This document shows positions 32,454 to 41,222 of a stretch of DNA of 46,004 bases, piece after piece. Source of the DNA: a virus. Position numbers and translations under genes: made by a program. The first letter of the stretch is position 1. Every line of letters starts with the position of its first letter. The notes below the pieces were generated by a model, which was not told the origin of the DNA, searched no databases, and saw only the letters and a program-made list of their open reading frames with translations. The stretch lies in the IMG/VR virus record IMGVR_UViG_3300031576_000842, positions 1 to 46,004 of that record; one strand, written 5' to 3'.

Positions 32454-33239
32454 TTATGATTGAAACTTCCCGGCGTAAGCCGCGTTCTCTTTTTCGATCG
32501 CTTCCATTTCTTCATCCGTCAACTCGACTTCACTTCCCTCGAATTGTGAAGCCATTTGAGAAGATGCCGATTCAGGGGGTGGACTGGTCTGCGAAGACCC
32601 AAACTTCCTCATCAATGCCCAGCCCGTCTCTGTCAGATCGAACCCAACCCGGTGATCCTTATCGCTCCTCAACTCCAGTAGATCGTGCTTCAACATCTCG
32701 GACCGCAATCTGCGAAACTCCTTGCTCGAAAACACCCTCCGAATTTCGGTCCACTCCCTCTCCGAAAACGGTGCCCCGTTCAATAGCCCATTCGCCAGAA
32801 CGCTCAATTCATTCTGCGAGATGGGGAGGTCCATGAACTTCATCTGGCGGATGTGTCCATTCGCCTCAACCTGATCGATTTGGATCCGCACCACTTGCGG
32901 AACGCTCTTCACCGGCTCGCCAATCACGTGATCGTTATTCAGATCGGAACCGGTCAGCATCTCCAATGACGTGAGATTCAGCCAGCGCCGTTGCAGATAC
33001 AGCCACGTCAACACCCACACCACGGATGCGACGATCAACACCGGCTTCAGCAGGTCGATCGCATTGACCAGATACAACAGCGTCAACGTCCCGATTCCAG
33101 CCATCACCGCCGTGATGCTCGCCTGCACCAGTGGCAGCAACGCACCCGCCAGGAATGTATGCAGGAACTGACGGTCCGCATACGTCTGTTGCGGTGTCTG
33201 ATGAACAGGCGGAGTGGTTTGTTGATTGAACTTGGTCAT
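32454..33239 (-). CDS. Two-TM membrane protein with cytoplasmic wHTH-like domain
   Basis: A 261-aa protein: a short N-terminal segment, two membrane helices (~31-58 and ~63-82) joined by a very short turn, then a cytoplasmic part whose residues ~140-205 read like a winged-helix (SQNELSVLANGLLNGAPFSE ... LTETGWALMRKFG), and an acidic tail. It is coupled by ATGA to the lipoprotein gene and lies 14 nt before the actin gene. A membrane-anchored DNA-binding or adaptor role is plausible. Family not recognised. Confidence 0.65.
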   Translation of the reverse strand: MTKFNQQTTPPVHQTPQQTYADRQFLHTFLAGALLPLVQASITAVMAGIGTLTLLYLVNAIDLLKPVLIVASVVWVLTWLYLQRRWLNLTSLEMLTGSDLNNDHVIGEPVKSVPQVVRIQIDQVEANGHIRQMKFMDLPISQNELSVLANGLLNGAPFSEREWTEIRRVFSSKEFRRLRSEMLKHDLLELRSDKDHRVGFDLTETGWALMRKFGSSQTSPPPESASSQMASQFEGSEVELTDEEMEAIEKENAAYAGKFQS

Positions 33240-33898
33240 TCTTGCCTCCGAATAATATCTCTGCCGATCGTCACGCCATCGGCTTGCACCTCGATCACCG
33301 GCGGATTGATGATCGCAACACCCGCCGGATCGTTGGACTGCCTCGCCTCCTGGGCGATCACGCCCGCGATCTGTGTCGCTCCCGAAGTCGCAATCTTCTG
33401 ACGATCAGCCGGGTTGCTCATATCGAGCATCACTACGCTCCCATCGTTCGGGTTGTGCATCGCAAATCGCTCACCATGCACATGCTGGAACAGCGGGAAC
33501 TGGCGTGTGGTCGCATCCAGATAGATCAGGTTCGCGCGCATCTCAGCCATGCGAGCCGTTGCATTCGCCACGCCGATCGCTCCGCGTGAGAATGAGTAGG
33601 CAAGAGCCAGCAGCGAAACGCATACGCCAATCGTCCCGAAGATAAATCCATAATGGATCATCTTATTCAAGCCCGCTCGCCATTCTTTTGCAGTGGCTTC
33701 GCGGTGCTGCTCTTCCAGTTGCAACTCCTGCACCTGAATGTCGTGCAACTCCTCGGCGTGTTGGCGATCCATCTCATTGTTCAACGCATCCTGCTCCGCC
33801 TTCGATTGGATCTCGAAGGCTTGTGCTTGCTTTCTCGGATCTGGTGTGCATCCACTCATCAATATCCACAACATAACCAATATCAAAATCCTTTTCAT
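33236..33898 (-). CDS. Lipoprotein with coiled coil and transmembrane helix
   Basis: A 220-aa protein with a lipoprotein signal (MKRILILVMLWILMSGC; C17 is the lipidation residue), an acidic/glutamine-rich coiled coil (~24-72), one membrane helix (~82-102) and a cytoplasmic C-terminal half (~103-220) with GVAIINPPVIEVQADG. Start chosen at 33898 (AGGAG upstream); 33925 lacks a ribosome binding site. It would be anchored on the outer face and cross the membrane. This topology beside an actin-like gene is unusual. Confidence 0.7.
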   Translation of the reverse strand: MKRILILVMLWILMSGCTPDPRKQAQAFEIQSKAEQDALNNEMDRQHAEELHDIQVQELQLEEQHREATAKEWRAGLNKMIHYGFIFGTIGVCVSLLALAYSFSRGAIGVANATARMAEMRANLIYLDATTRQFPLFQHVHGERFAMHNPNDGSVVMLDMSNPADRQKIATSGATQIAGVIAQEARQSNDPAGVAIINPPVIEVQADGVTIGRDIIRRQE

Positions 33899-33938
33899 AG
33901 TCAAACTCCTTTTTACTTGATACAATGTCCTTGCCCGT

Positions 33939-33971
33939 TCTGGTGGAAGAATTCAAACTCCTACCACCAGA
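33939..33971. other. Hairpin between small membrane gene and lipoprotein gene
   Basis: TCTGGTGG (33939-33946) pairs with CCACCAGA (33964-33971) across a 17-nt loop. It lacks a T-tract on either strand, so a terminator is unlikely. Confidence 0.45.
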
Positions 33972-33983
33972 GCAGGTATTTAT

Positions 33984-34103
33984 TTACAACGTCTTCGCAA
34001 TCAGATACAAAATCCCAAACAATACAAGGCCCGCCAGCGCATTCCATCGCTCACGCCACAATCTGACCACTGACTGCTGAAAACTAATAACTAACTTCTT
34101 CAT
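33984..34103 (-). CDS. Small single-TM protein, 39 aa
   Basis: A 39-aa protein, MKKLVISFQQSVVRLWRER, followed by one membrane helix (WNALAGLVLFGILYLIA). The start has AGGAAG upstream of ATG 34103; the longer ORF to 34214 has no such support. It begins the membrane/actin operon. Too short to classify by sequence. Confidence 0.6.
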   Translation of the reverse strand: MKKLVISFQQSVVRLWRERWNALAGLVLFGILYLIAKTL

Positions 34104-34267
34104 TACTTCCTTCCTTTCCTCAATCTCCGGCCCCTGCGCAAAACGCTGCCCGGCGTGCCCGAAACCGGCGCAGATCATAGTGAACAGAATTCCAAAATTG
34201 CTTGAAGAGAGCAAGCAGAAGTTTAAAAGATATTGGTGGATATGGCTTCACGATAGCCTCCGTGCTC

Positions 34268-34453
34268 CTTCGCGATGAACCCCGATGAACCTGCACGACT
34301 CAAGGTTCATCGCACCGGGCACGCTATAAGGTACAAGGCAAATCTTTTGCCATAAACAACATAGAAGTACATTAAGGTTCATTTGGTTCATCGCGAAGCC
34401 TGAAAATTTAGTGAGTTGTCCGTACAAATGAACCAAATGAACCCCGATGAACC
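34268..34453. repeat. Iteron cluster, candidate replication origin
   Basis: ATGAACC occurs five times forward (34275, 34285, 34428, 34437, 34447) and three times reversed (GGTTCAT at 34304, 34376, 34385), mostly spaced 9-10 bp, about one helical turn. A perfect 14-bp inverted repeat CTTCGCGATGAACC (34268-34281 / 34385-34398) frames a small hairpin GGCAAA/TTTGCC (34337-34351). Another copy lies in the primase gene's end (34550). The region has no convincing ORF and sits just behind the primase-helicase gene. It fills the gap 34104-34532. Confidence 0.7.
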
Positions 34454-34532
34454 AAAAACGCCAGATTCTATGGACAAAAACTTTATTTAAAGACCCAGGT
34501 TCACAACAAATTTTCTTCATCGGCATAAGCTC

Positions 34533-37505
34533 CTAGAATGCTTCATTTGGTTCATTTGCTTCATCGGTGAACATCATCTCTTGAGCAGGAGCAGCAGGTT
34601 TCGCCAGCTCTGCACCCTTGTTCCCGTTTTCATATAGGTCCAGTCCCCAGGCAACCTTCATCACTTCGATCTTTTCAGGTAACATAATCACTACAAAGCC
34701 CTTCCCCATCCGTCGAGTAGGAAATTGCAGTTCATCCCGCGCATAATTTCCGACAGTATTGCTTTGGATTCCCCGGCGCTTTTTCTTTTCGTCACCACCC
34801 TCTTCGGCACCTACATTCATTTCATCGAAGATCTCATTTGCGATCTGCGCCAAATGTTTGTAATAGATGTATTTCACTACTCCAAATTCACCGATCGAGC
34901 CTTCCAACACCAGCTGTGCATACTTCTCATCAGTCCAGGCTGCCCAGATCGAATCTGCCACACGCGCTGCTGGCGTCTGTGCTTTCCTTTCCATCTGCTC
35001 CGAGTAGGAAGCTAGCATGAACAACTTAATGTCGTTCAACATCTCATCATCATCCTGAGCCAGAACCTTGATTGGTCTCGTTACCTGGTTGATGCGTGGC
35101 GAAACCTTGTAATCCTTTAGCTTTTCTTTGTTCTCAGGTTTCACTCGGATGGTTTTTTCCCACCTCCACAACCGCCATCGAAGACATAGATTGCGGATCT
35201 CAGCAGCTTCCGTAAACAACGACTCGGGAATTTCATCTCCGGAGATCCCTGCATCCTCCAGCTCATGCATTGTTTTTTTACCAAGATCGATCGTGATGCA
35301 CCGGTTCTCAGTCGCCTCATCGCGAAAGCTTCTGTACATCGTCAGCAATTTGGGACCATAAACATTTGCTGATGATGGTTTGAATGACCTTGTATTGGTT
35401 GCAGTATTGAAGACCTCCACCATATTTGCCACCTTTGCCTGGCGTTTCATGGCGCCCACATTTAACAGTACGTTGCGCTCGTCGAACTGATCAGCCGCGA
35501 ACTTGTCACACTCATCCAGGAACAACGAGCCTTTGTAAACATGACAAAAGGACTTGATCACTGCTGGTGTGCTGATTCCGCTCGAAACGATCAGCCGATA
35601 ACTGACCAAACCCAGGCGAATCGCCAGCTCCGACTTACCGGTCCCTGACGGTCCACGCGCACGGAAATATGCGAGTGCATCGAAGCAGTCATAGACCCAT
35701 GTGAAGAGGGCATAATATGCGGCCAGCTTGTAATCAATTGGTTTCTCCAATAGGAAGTAGCGCTTTAAATACAATTCAATGATGAACACTAGCTCACGTG
35801 TGCTCTTCAACTCACCAAGATCACTCGCAAAGATGACCGTTTCATCCTTCACCACATCATCCACCTGTGGGATATAGCGAATGCCATTGATGTCCAGCCA
35901 GGGAGCAGTAGATACGTTCCCATCCGGATCCCGAAATGCAAATCGCGCCTTTTGCTTTTTCGGGTCGTACATCATATCGACTAGGTAACCTTTATCTCCA
36001 CTCTCATTGGAAGGGAACCAGCCACCCAGCGTCTCGATGATCTCAGTGGGCTTGCCATCTTCATCATCATCGCCCTTCTTGATCTGATCGCCCACCAGCT
36101 TGTTGAAGTCCTGCATCATCTTTGGCGAATCAGGATAGATCGCCTTGGCGAGCTGCTGGCGATAATCATTACGCGTGTTGCCTGGCATCTTTGCGATCAA
36201 TGGCACCACCATATCCAGTGCCTTCTGCCTGACAGCGCCTTTTTGTTCTCCTGCATATCTAGCTGCCTTCAGCACGATCGGTTCTGCGCTGTCCAGAATT
36301 TCCTTGACCTTAAGCAACTGCCCCTCAGGTTCGACTTGGCTATCGATGTAATACTGCAGCAGATCATTGGCATCCTTCGATGCCTTTTCTTCTCCATCTG
36401 ATCTTTGCCAGATATGATCCGGCCAGTTCAACACCCATAGCATGGGACCAAAATAGCCAGCCAGTGGGAAGTCATGATCTTTGCCAGTGATCACTGCACG
36501 GCCTGGTGCATCTGAATCGGTTGCAAAATAAATAGCCTGGTATTTCTCTTTCAACATTCCCAACATCCCATTGAGGTTCTTCCAGGATGAACCAGCCAGT
36601 GCCATTGCAGGGATTCCCCACTGACCCAGAGTGATCGCATCCGCTTGCCCTTCGACGATCACAATATGATCATCAGAGCGCAAGTGCATGTGATTGAAAA
36701 ATGGAACTCGCTCACCGGCGAGGATCGCATATGGATTAAATGATTTCCACTCAACCCACTCCCCTTCTTGCTTGAAGCCATCGTGACCCGGTAGCTGCCT
36801 CCGCGAAAGATAACTCACCCGCCCATTCAGCTTGTGAGCATAGACAAGCCCAGGCTTGTTCATCAGCCCATGAATCTTTTTCTCTTTGAAACCGTGCGGG
36901 TCCAGATCATGCTTTTTTGCCCAGGCTGCTACATCCCCTTCATAGCCCAGGATCATGACCGCATCCGGAGAGTCATGCTTGATCCCATGCAAATCAAACT
37001 CGCCTTTTATTTCTTTAACTTGAGCAGAAGTAGACCGCCCAGAAAATCCCAACCGTGAGGCAGTAATGGTCTCGTCATTCCAACCACGTGACCTGGCATA
37101 TGCCAGTGCTTCAGGATCTTCGCTCAGCCACTTGGCAAACAAACGTGCTGCGATCTGCAGCGCATCTTCACGCGCTCGCACAGCCAGTCTCTGCTTCAGT
37201 TCAGGTGTATCTGAATTGGTCAGTGGAAGATTCGCACGCCTGGCTAATTCTTTAATTGTTTCTTTCACGTCCCAGCCTGGGTGCTTCTTCAGCATCCAAT
37301 CAATGACACTGCCACCTTCATGACATCCAAAGCAGTACCAGGTCTGGGTATCAGGAAACACCATCAACGCAGGTGTGTGTGTATTCGAATGCCATGGGCA
37401 ATAGCCACTCCAATTCTTACCCGCTCGTCGAAGTCTTACCGATGCATCCTCCTGGATCAGTTCTATTAGGTCGACCCGTGCTTTGATGTCATCAATAATT
37501 GTCAC
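34533..37505 (-). CDS. Phage primase-helicase (CHC2, Toprim and P-loop domains)
   Basis: A 990-aa replication protein. The N-terminus has a CHC2 zinc finger (C36, H39, C58, C61). A Toprim domain has IVEGQADAI (~282-290) and ATDSDAPGR (~329-337). The C-terminal half has a P-loop ATPase with RGPSGTGKS (~617-625) and a Walker B-like LFLDECDK about 30 residues later. This joins primer synthesis and helicase-type functions in one chain, as in several phages and plasmids. It probably acts at the adjacent iteron cluster. The ORF starts at ATG 37505. Confidence 0.88.
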   Translation of the reverse strand: MTIIDDIKARVDLIELIQEDASVRLRRAGKNWSGYCPWHSNTHTPALMVFPDTQTWYCFGCHEGGSVIDWMLKKHPGWDVKETIKELARRANLPLTNSDTPELKQRLAVRAREDALQIAARLFAKWLSEDPEALAYARSRGWNDETITASRLGFSGRSTSAQVKEIKGEFDLHGIKHDSPDAVMILGYEGDVAAWAKKHDLDPHGFKEKKIHGLMNKPGLVYAHKLNGRVSYLSRRQLPGHDGFKQEGEWVEWKSFNPYAILAGERVPFFNHMHLRSDDHIVIVEGQADAITLGQWGIPAMALAGSSWKNLNGMLGMLKEKYQAIYFATDSDAPGRAVITGKDHDFPLAGYFGPMLWVLNWPDHIWQRSDGEEKASKDANDLLQYYIDSQVEPEGQLLKVKEILDSAEPIVLKAARYAGEQKGAVRQKALDMVVPLIAKMPGNTRNDYRQQLAKAIYPDSPKMMQDFNKLVGDQIKKGDDDEDGKPTEIIETLGGWFPSNESGDKGYLVDMMYDPKKQKARFAFRDPDGNVSTAPWLDINGIRYIPQVDDVVKDETVIFASDLGELKSTRELVFIIELYLKRYFLLEKPIDYKLAAYYALFTWVYDCFDALAYFRARGPSGTGKSELAIRLGLVSYRLIVSSGISTPAVIKSFCHVYKGSLFLDECDKFAADQFDERNVLLNVGAMKRQAKVANMVEVFNTATNTRSFKPSSANVYGPKLLTMYRSFRDEATENRCITIDLGKKTMHELEDAGISGDEIPESLFTEAAEIRNLCLRWRLWRWEKTIRVKPENKEKLKDYKVSPRINQVTRPIKVLAQDDDEMLNDIKLFMLASYSEQMERKAQTPAARVADSIWAAWTDEKYAQLVLEGSIGEFGVVKYIYYKHLAQIANEIFDEMNVGAEEGGDEKKKRRGIQSNTVGNYARDELQFPTRRMGKGFVVIMLPEKIEVMKVAWGLDLYENGNKGAELAKPAAPAQEMMFTDEANEPNEAF

Positions 37506-38036
37506 AGTCCAGATATCCTTTCAAGGCTTTATCAACTCACCAAACCTGCACCAATAACGTAGGGCTTTTTCCCCTTTTTTGTAGGATTGCTCAGTACCCC
37601 AAGCCCTACCCCCTGGAGCCCCATACCCCTTTGAGAATTCGACCCCCGCCCCTCCCCTGCAACCGTCCATGCGACATAACCCCACGTTATGTTGCATACA
37701 TAATTGACCGTCACAAACCCTTTTCTGGGTGGTAGCACACCCCGCCATGCAACGCCCCGGATTGGGAACTTTGCGATTCTTCCTACTACTGCATTAAGAA
37801 ACCACAAGCGCATTGCTACTCCTCTGTGTGTGTGCGGTCGCACGCTACACCAACCACCATCACAGTCATCACTGATCATATACACCAACCCAGTGCGCCT
37901 TGACCGAACAAATCAAATTCACTTGCTTTAATGATTGCAGTAGCAGGGAGATACCTGCGCGCCAGTTGGTTTCGCTTTCTGTGATCGGAGCGAACTCTAT
38001 GCAAACATCCCATGCCAAACCAGTACACTTTGCCAT
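37506..38036. other. Intergenic region with overlapping palindromes; no certain gene
   Basis: 531 bp before the primase gene. Overlapping inverted repeats ACATAAC-cccac-GTTATGT and TTATGT-tgcat-ACATAA (about 37674-37702) may be regulator sites for the primase transcript. Two overlapping minus-strand frames are open here (37521-37748 and 37532-37813). The second has AGGAG before ATG 37813; the first is Cys-rich and ends GEKALRYWCRFGELIKP. At most one is real and I cannot decide which. Confidence 0.5.
37521..37748 (-). CDS. Possible small Cys-rich protein, 75 aa
   Basis: A 75-aa ORF with five cysteines in the first 30 residues and a helical, protein-like C-terminus, ending 15 nt before the primase start. 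No good ribosome binding site precedes ATG 37748, and a competing frame overlaps it, so the call is weak. Confidence 0.3.
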   Translation of the reverse strand: MAGCATTQKRVCDGQLCMQHNVGLCRMDGCRGGAGVEFSKGYGAPGGRAWGTEQSYKKGEKALRYWCRFGELIKP

Positions 38037-38708
38037 TCACACAACTTCAGGCAACCTTGGATAATCAACCGTCTTCTTCGAACGTGCCTTCTTCTCATAT
38101 CCATCAATCGCTACCACTGACCTTTCAGGCGAATAATCTGCCGGTGCAATAAAAGATGAATCATCTGATCGGATAAAGCTGCGGGTGAACTTTGGTGAAG
38201 GCGAAAGATAAACAGGATCTGCATATGCAATGATCAACTTCGCATTGACCAGCACAAACAATGGTTCAGGTTCTTCGCCTTTTTCCTTGGCTTGCTTGGC
38301 GTGGACTTCCTGGGCGATATCCATTGTCTCTTTGAGAGTTGTCTTCACTTCGAAGGTTCCCAGAACGAAATATGAACCGCATTCACGCTGAACCATTCCT
38401 CCACCATCGTGATATTCAGCTTTGCCTTCCTGGATCAGCCGATCACCTACTTGTTTCGCAATATCGCCTTCCAGGGTGAGCCCTACAATCTGACCTTCAG
38501 CAAACGCATATGCTGACTTGCCCTTCACATATCGAAGGAAAATCAGGCGATCGCCAAATTCCATCCCACGGACCACTTGCGCAGGGACCCTGCGACTGAT
38601 CCCATACTTGCCAGCTTCGCGAACGAACTGTTCTTCACTCTTGTAGTAACCACCAATAAAGTGCATCCACGTGCTGTTCTGATGGATCAATTCCATTTGC
38701 AAGCTCAT
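38037..38708 (-). CDS. Hypothetical phage protein, 223 aa
   Basis: A 223-aa soluble protein with alternating beta segments (FGDRLIFLRYVKGKSAYAFAEGQI) and a Lys-rich helix (HAKQAKEKGEE). I do not recognise the family. It starts with an ATGA overlap to the GIY-YIG gene (38705-38708), so the two are translated together. Confidence 0.6.
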   Translation of the reverse strand: MSLQMELIHQNSTWMHFIGGYYKSEEQFVREAGKYGISRRVPAQVVRGMEFGDRLIFLRYVKGKSAYAFAEGQIVGLTLEGDIAKQVGDRLIQEGKAEYHDGGGMVQRECGSYFVLGTFEVKTTLKETMDIAQEVHAKQAKEKGEEPEPLFVLVNAKLIIAYADPVYLSPSPKFTRSFIRSDDSSFIAPADYSPERSVVAIDGYEKKARSKKTVDYPRLPEVV

Positions 38709-39013
38709 GAAAGCGTCTCCAAATTCATGTATTTCAAAGCACGCGGATTACACATAGGGCAAAGCTTGCGAGCGTTTTTGAAGTTCTTCAGTTTCCGTTC
38801 GGTTGAGCGACTGACCCATTCGCCTTCCCAGGTCCTTGCCAGGGCAAACGTTATTCCTCGCTCCACACAGACTTCCATAAATCGTGCTCCCTTGCCTTCT
38901 GAATGCTCAAAAATGCGCCTAATAAGATCTTGGGTGAAACCCATATAATGACCCGCCACTAAAGGACTGCCAGTTGGAGACATGCCGCGTGATAGTGGTT
39001 GATATAAATGCAA
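38705..39013 (-). CDS. GIY-YIG endonuclease-like protein
   Basis: A 102-aa protein that looks like a lone GIY-YIG domain: the first strand MHLYQPLSR, a second HYMGFTQD strand with helix DLIRRIFEHSEGKGARFMEV, and an R-x-x-E-R-K-L-K helix near the C-terminus followed by CPMC. The canonical G-I-Y is replaced by H-L-Y-type residues, as in other phage and bacterial small members. It may nick or process branched DNA. Confidence 0.7.
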   Translation of the reverse strand: MHLYQPLSRGMSPTGSPLVAGHYMGFTQDLIRRIFEHSEGKGARFMEVCVERGITFALARTWEGEWVSRSTERKLKNFKNARKLCPMCNPRALKYMNLETLS

Positions 39014-39038
39014 AATGTAAACAACGCCTATAGTTGCC

Positions 39039-39260
39039 TCAATTCAAACTAAACCGCATAATCAGACCCATGCGGTCATACATCCACTCAATGGCTGCAG
39101 CCTGGTTATAGCGAAGGGATAAAAAGTCATCGCGGAACATAGATCGTTCAATGCCCATCACGTGGACTTCAAGAAATGCCGCGTGCCAGGGTTTATTGAC
39201 ACTGCCCATAAACATTGGGATTGGTTTCCAAACTCGAACGGTTGCAATCGGACGATGCAT
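39039..39260 (-). CDS. Hypothetical protein, 73 aa
   Basis: A 73-aa protein with no recognised motif. It overlaps the stop of the Topo-like gene (TAATG at 39258-39262), which supports translation. Confidence 0.5.
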   Translation of the reverse strand: MHRPIATVRVWKPIPMFMGSVNKPWHAAFLEVHVMGIERSMFRDDFLSLRYNQAAAIEWMYDRMGLIMRFSLN

Positions 39261-40177
39261 TATTTCCTCCCTTTCCTCTTGGGCTTCCCATACTCATCAG
39301 CGAATTTGACAAGCTCAGCGCGCATTACATCTTCGCGTGCAACAACTAAACCCAAAAGATCCTGATCAATCAATGCCTGAACGTTCTCACGAACCAGATC
39401 TGCCAATGTCACGGGCTCTACTGCATCAAGCTCCCAGGATGATTCTCCAAACTCATCTGCATAGGCTTGATACCGACTATCCGTTTCTTTCGCAGGGTTT
39501 TCTGGTGGCTGCCATTCTTCCACCTGGTTCCAATTCAATGCAAGCCTGTGTACATTCATACGATCCACTAGACCGTGACTAAATTGGCAAAGCCGCTCTG
39601 CGATATCACGTGTCATATCAATCCCACTTGGATCGTGATCACCAAAATAGAAAATGTGGACTTCCTCAATGATGTCTGACGAATAGAAAAGCCTATGAAG
39701 TCGCTTCCCAGCTTCGTACATCGCCGATGACGAGCTGTATCCTTTGTTCGCTGTAAAACGGATATCCAGCTCCTGGCACACGGGAAGCAATATGCCTGAA
39801 AGCGCATCCTTCTCAACCATCACTTCGACGTAATTGCGTTGACCTTCCCATTTATCAATTCGGAACCAACGTGAAGCATCACGAACGATCTCTGCAGGGT
39901 TATCCCAATGGTTGAGATAATGCGTCTCACGACCACGATCCTCGATCATCCTCCAATCCACCAACCCTGCCAGGCGAGCATCACTGATCAGATTTCCGAT
40001 CCGTTTATAGGACTTGACCGAATTTTCAATGTGACCGCGTGCCACCAGCTGGTAATAGAGCTGGCGCAAACTCAGGCGATATTTCTGTGCAGCATATTCA
40101 CCAAGAATATTATTGACTGTGCCAATCAACGCCATGCTTGCCGCATTGAATTTGTGATCAATGAATTTCTCTTCCAC
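39260..40177 (-). CDS. Topo mini-A-like (Spo11/Topo VI A family) protein
   Basis: A 305-aa protein of the Topo VI subunit A/Spo11 fold. The N-terminal winged-helix has LRQLYYQL (38-43 region), supplying the candidate catalytic tyrosine Y41 or Y42. The Toprim domain has VEVMVEKDAL (E122) and FGDHDPSGID (D180, D182). There is no B (ATPase) subunit, the pattern of mini-A proteins of mobile elements. It could cleave DNA through a 5'-phosphotyrosyl link, acting in replication or recombination. The GTG start at 40177 follows the recombinase stop by one nt with GGAGG upstream. Confidence 0.82.
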   Translation of the reverse strand: MEEKFIDHKFNAASMALIGTVNNILGEYAAQKYRLSLRQLYYQLVARGHIENSVKSYKRIGNLISDARLAGLVDWRMIEDRGRETHYLNHWDNPAEIVRDASRWFRIDKWEGQRNYVEVMVEKDALSGILLPVCQELDIRFTANKGYSSSSAMYEAGKRLHRLFYSSDIIEEVHIFYFGDHDPSGIDMTRDIAERLCQFSHGLVDRMNVHRLALNWNQVEEWQPPENPAKETDSRYQAYADEFGESSWELDAVEPVTLADLVRENVQALIDQDLLGLVVAREDVMRAELVKFADEYGKPKRKGRK

Positions 40178-40178
40178 T

Positions 40179-41222
40179 CTACATCGCCTCCGCAGCTGCA
40201 CGCATATCGCTCTCACGTGCACGTGTGTAATAGGCAAGGATCACTTCAGGCTTGTCCCCTGTTTGCTGGCAGACCGCATCGATCGCTGCCGGAAGCCTCC
40301 ATGGATCACCATTCATAAATGCGTTCATGTATCGCAAAACATAGGTGTGCCGCATCCAATGTGGACTAGCTCTCACGCCCGCCTTCTCAGCGATGATCAC
40401 AAAGCGCCGCCAGGCTTGCCCTCGTCCAATGGACAATCCTGCTTCATCGGTGATCAACGTTCCCTCGAGGGAAGCAGGCTTTCGGTCCAGCCAGGCTCGG
40501 ATTTTGTTGATCGTCCTGCTTCCGATCTTTGGCTCACGGTGCTTCTTGCCTTTCCCCAAAACATGGATGTATCCATCATTCAGGTGAAGATCGCTCTCCT
40601 TCAGCTCGATCACTTCGCTGACTCTCAAACCCACATCATCCATCAGAAAGAAAATGAGACTATCCCGCAAACCGATCAACGTATCTTCACCAGCCTCCGC
40701 AGCTGCTTCCAGTTTCAAGCGTTCTTCATCGTTCAAATCGCGCGGGCTTTTTCGTACTGCATCAACGAACGGGATCCACTCTGCTGGGTCGTGATCTAAT
40801 AATCCTTCATAACGCGCCCAATTGATAAGCATCCGTATGGATGCCAATTTGCGGTTATAGGTCGCTGGCTTGTTCTCAGATTCAAGTCTCGCAAAATAGG
40901 TTCTGAGATCTGTGGCATTCAAGAATTCAGGGGAAAAGGCTTGGCTATTGACCTCTTCGAAGCATTGAGCAAACAACTGAACATCGCTCAGATACGCATC
41001 CCTGGTTAATCGGCTTCGCGCCCTGTGTTTTTGAGTGGGAGTGCTACGCAGCCAAGATCCGAATGCTTCCATCCAATGCAGAGTTGGGGCGACTGGCAAA
41101 GCGGTAAGATCAATTTGCGGAAGCATTCTCAGCATCCTCTTCAACTGAATCTTCGGCGCATGATGAATGAACCAGGGTGTGATGTTCATAATAAAACCCT
41201 CTTTCATACCCAATCGGCTCAT
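40179..41222 (-). CDS. Tyrosine recombinase (Xer-type)
   Basis: A ~347-aa tyrosine recombinase: an N-terminal SAM-like core-binding domain (~55-140) and a catalytic domain with Arg I (DVGLRVSEVIEL), the KGKKHREPKI beta-hairpin lysine, the His-x-x-Arg box HWMRH and the nucleophile region ILAYYTRARE. The second His/Trp box position (expected before the Tyr) is Gln-Thr-Gly-Asp-like, as in some Xer relatives. Because attP has serine-integrase geometry, this is probably not the integrase; it may resolve multimers or act in replication. An ATG at 41189 is an alternative start. Confidence 0.8.
   Translation of the reverse strand: MSRLGMKEGFIMNITPWFIHHAPKIQLKRMLRMLPQIDLTALPVAPTLHWMEAFGSWLRSTPTQKHRARSRLTRDAYLSDVQLFAQCFEEVNSQAFSPEFLNATDLRTYFARLESENKPATYNRKLASIRMLINWARYEGLLDHDPAEWIPFVDAVRKSPRDLNDEERLKLEAAAEAGEDTLIGLRDSLIFFLMDDVGLRVSEVIELKESDLHLNDGYIHVLGKGKKHREPKIGSRTINKIRAWLDRKPASLEGTLITDEAGLSIGRGQAWRRFVIIAEKAGVRASPHWMRHTYVLRYMNAFMNGDPWRLPAAIDAVCQQTGDKPEVILAYYTRARESDMRAAAEAM

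Noticed and set aside
34248-34526. Minus-strand ORF of 92 aa over the iterons
   Set aside because: Low-complexity translation created by repeated GGTTCAT; no ribosome binding site and no protein-like pattern.
40179-41222. Tyrosine recombinase as the integrase for tRNA-Glu insertion
   Set aside because: It sits in the middle of the early region, not beside an att site. The attP symmetry and neighbouring large serine recombinase explain integration better.
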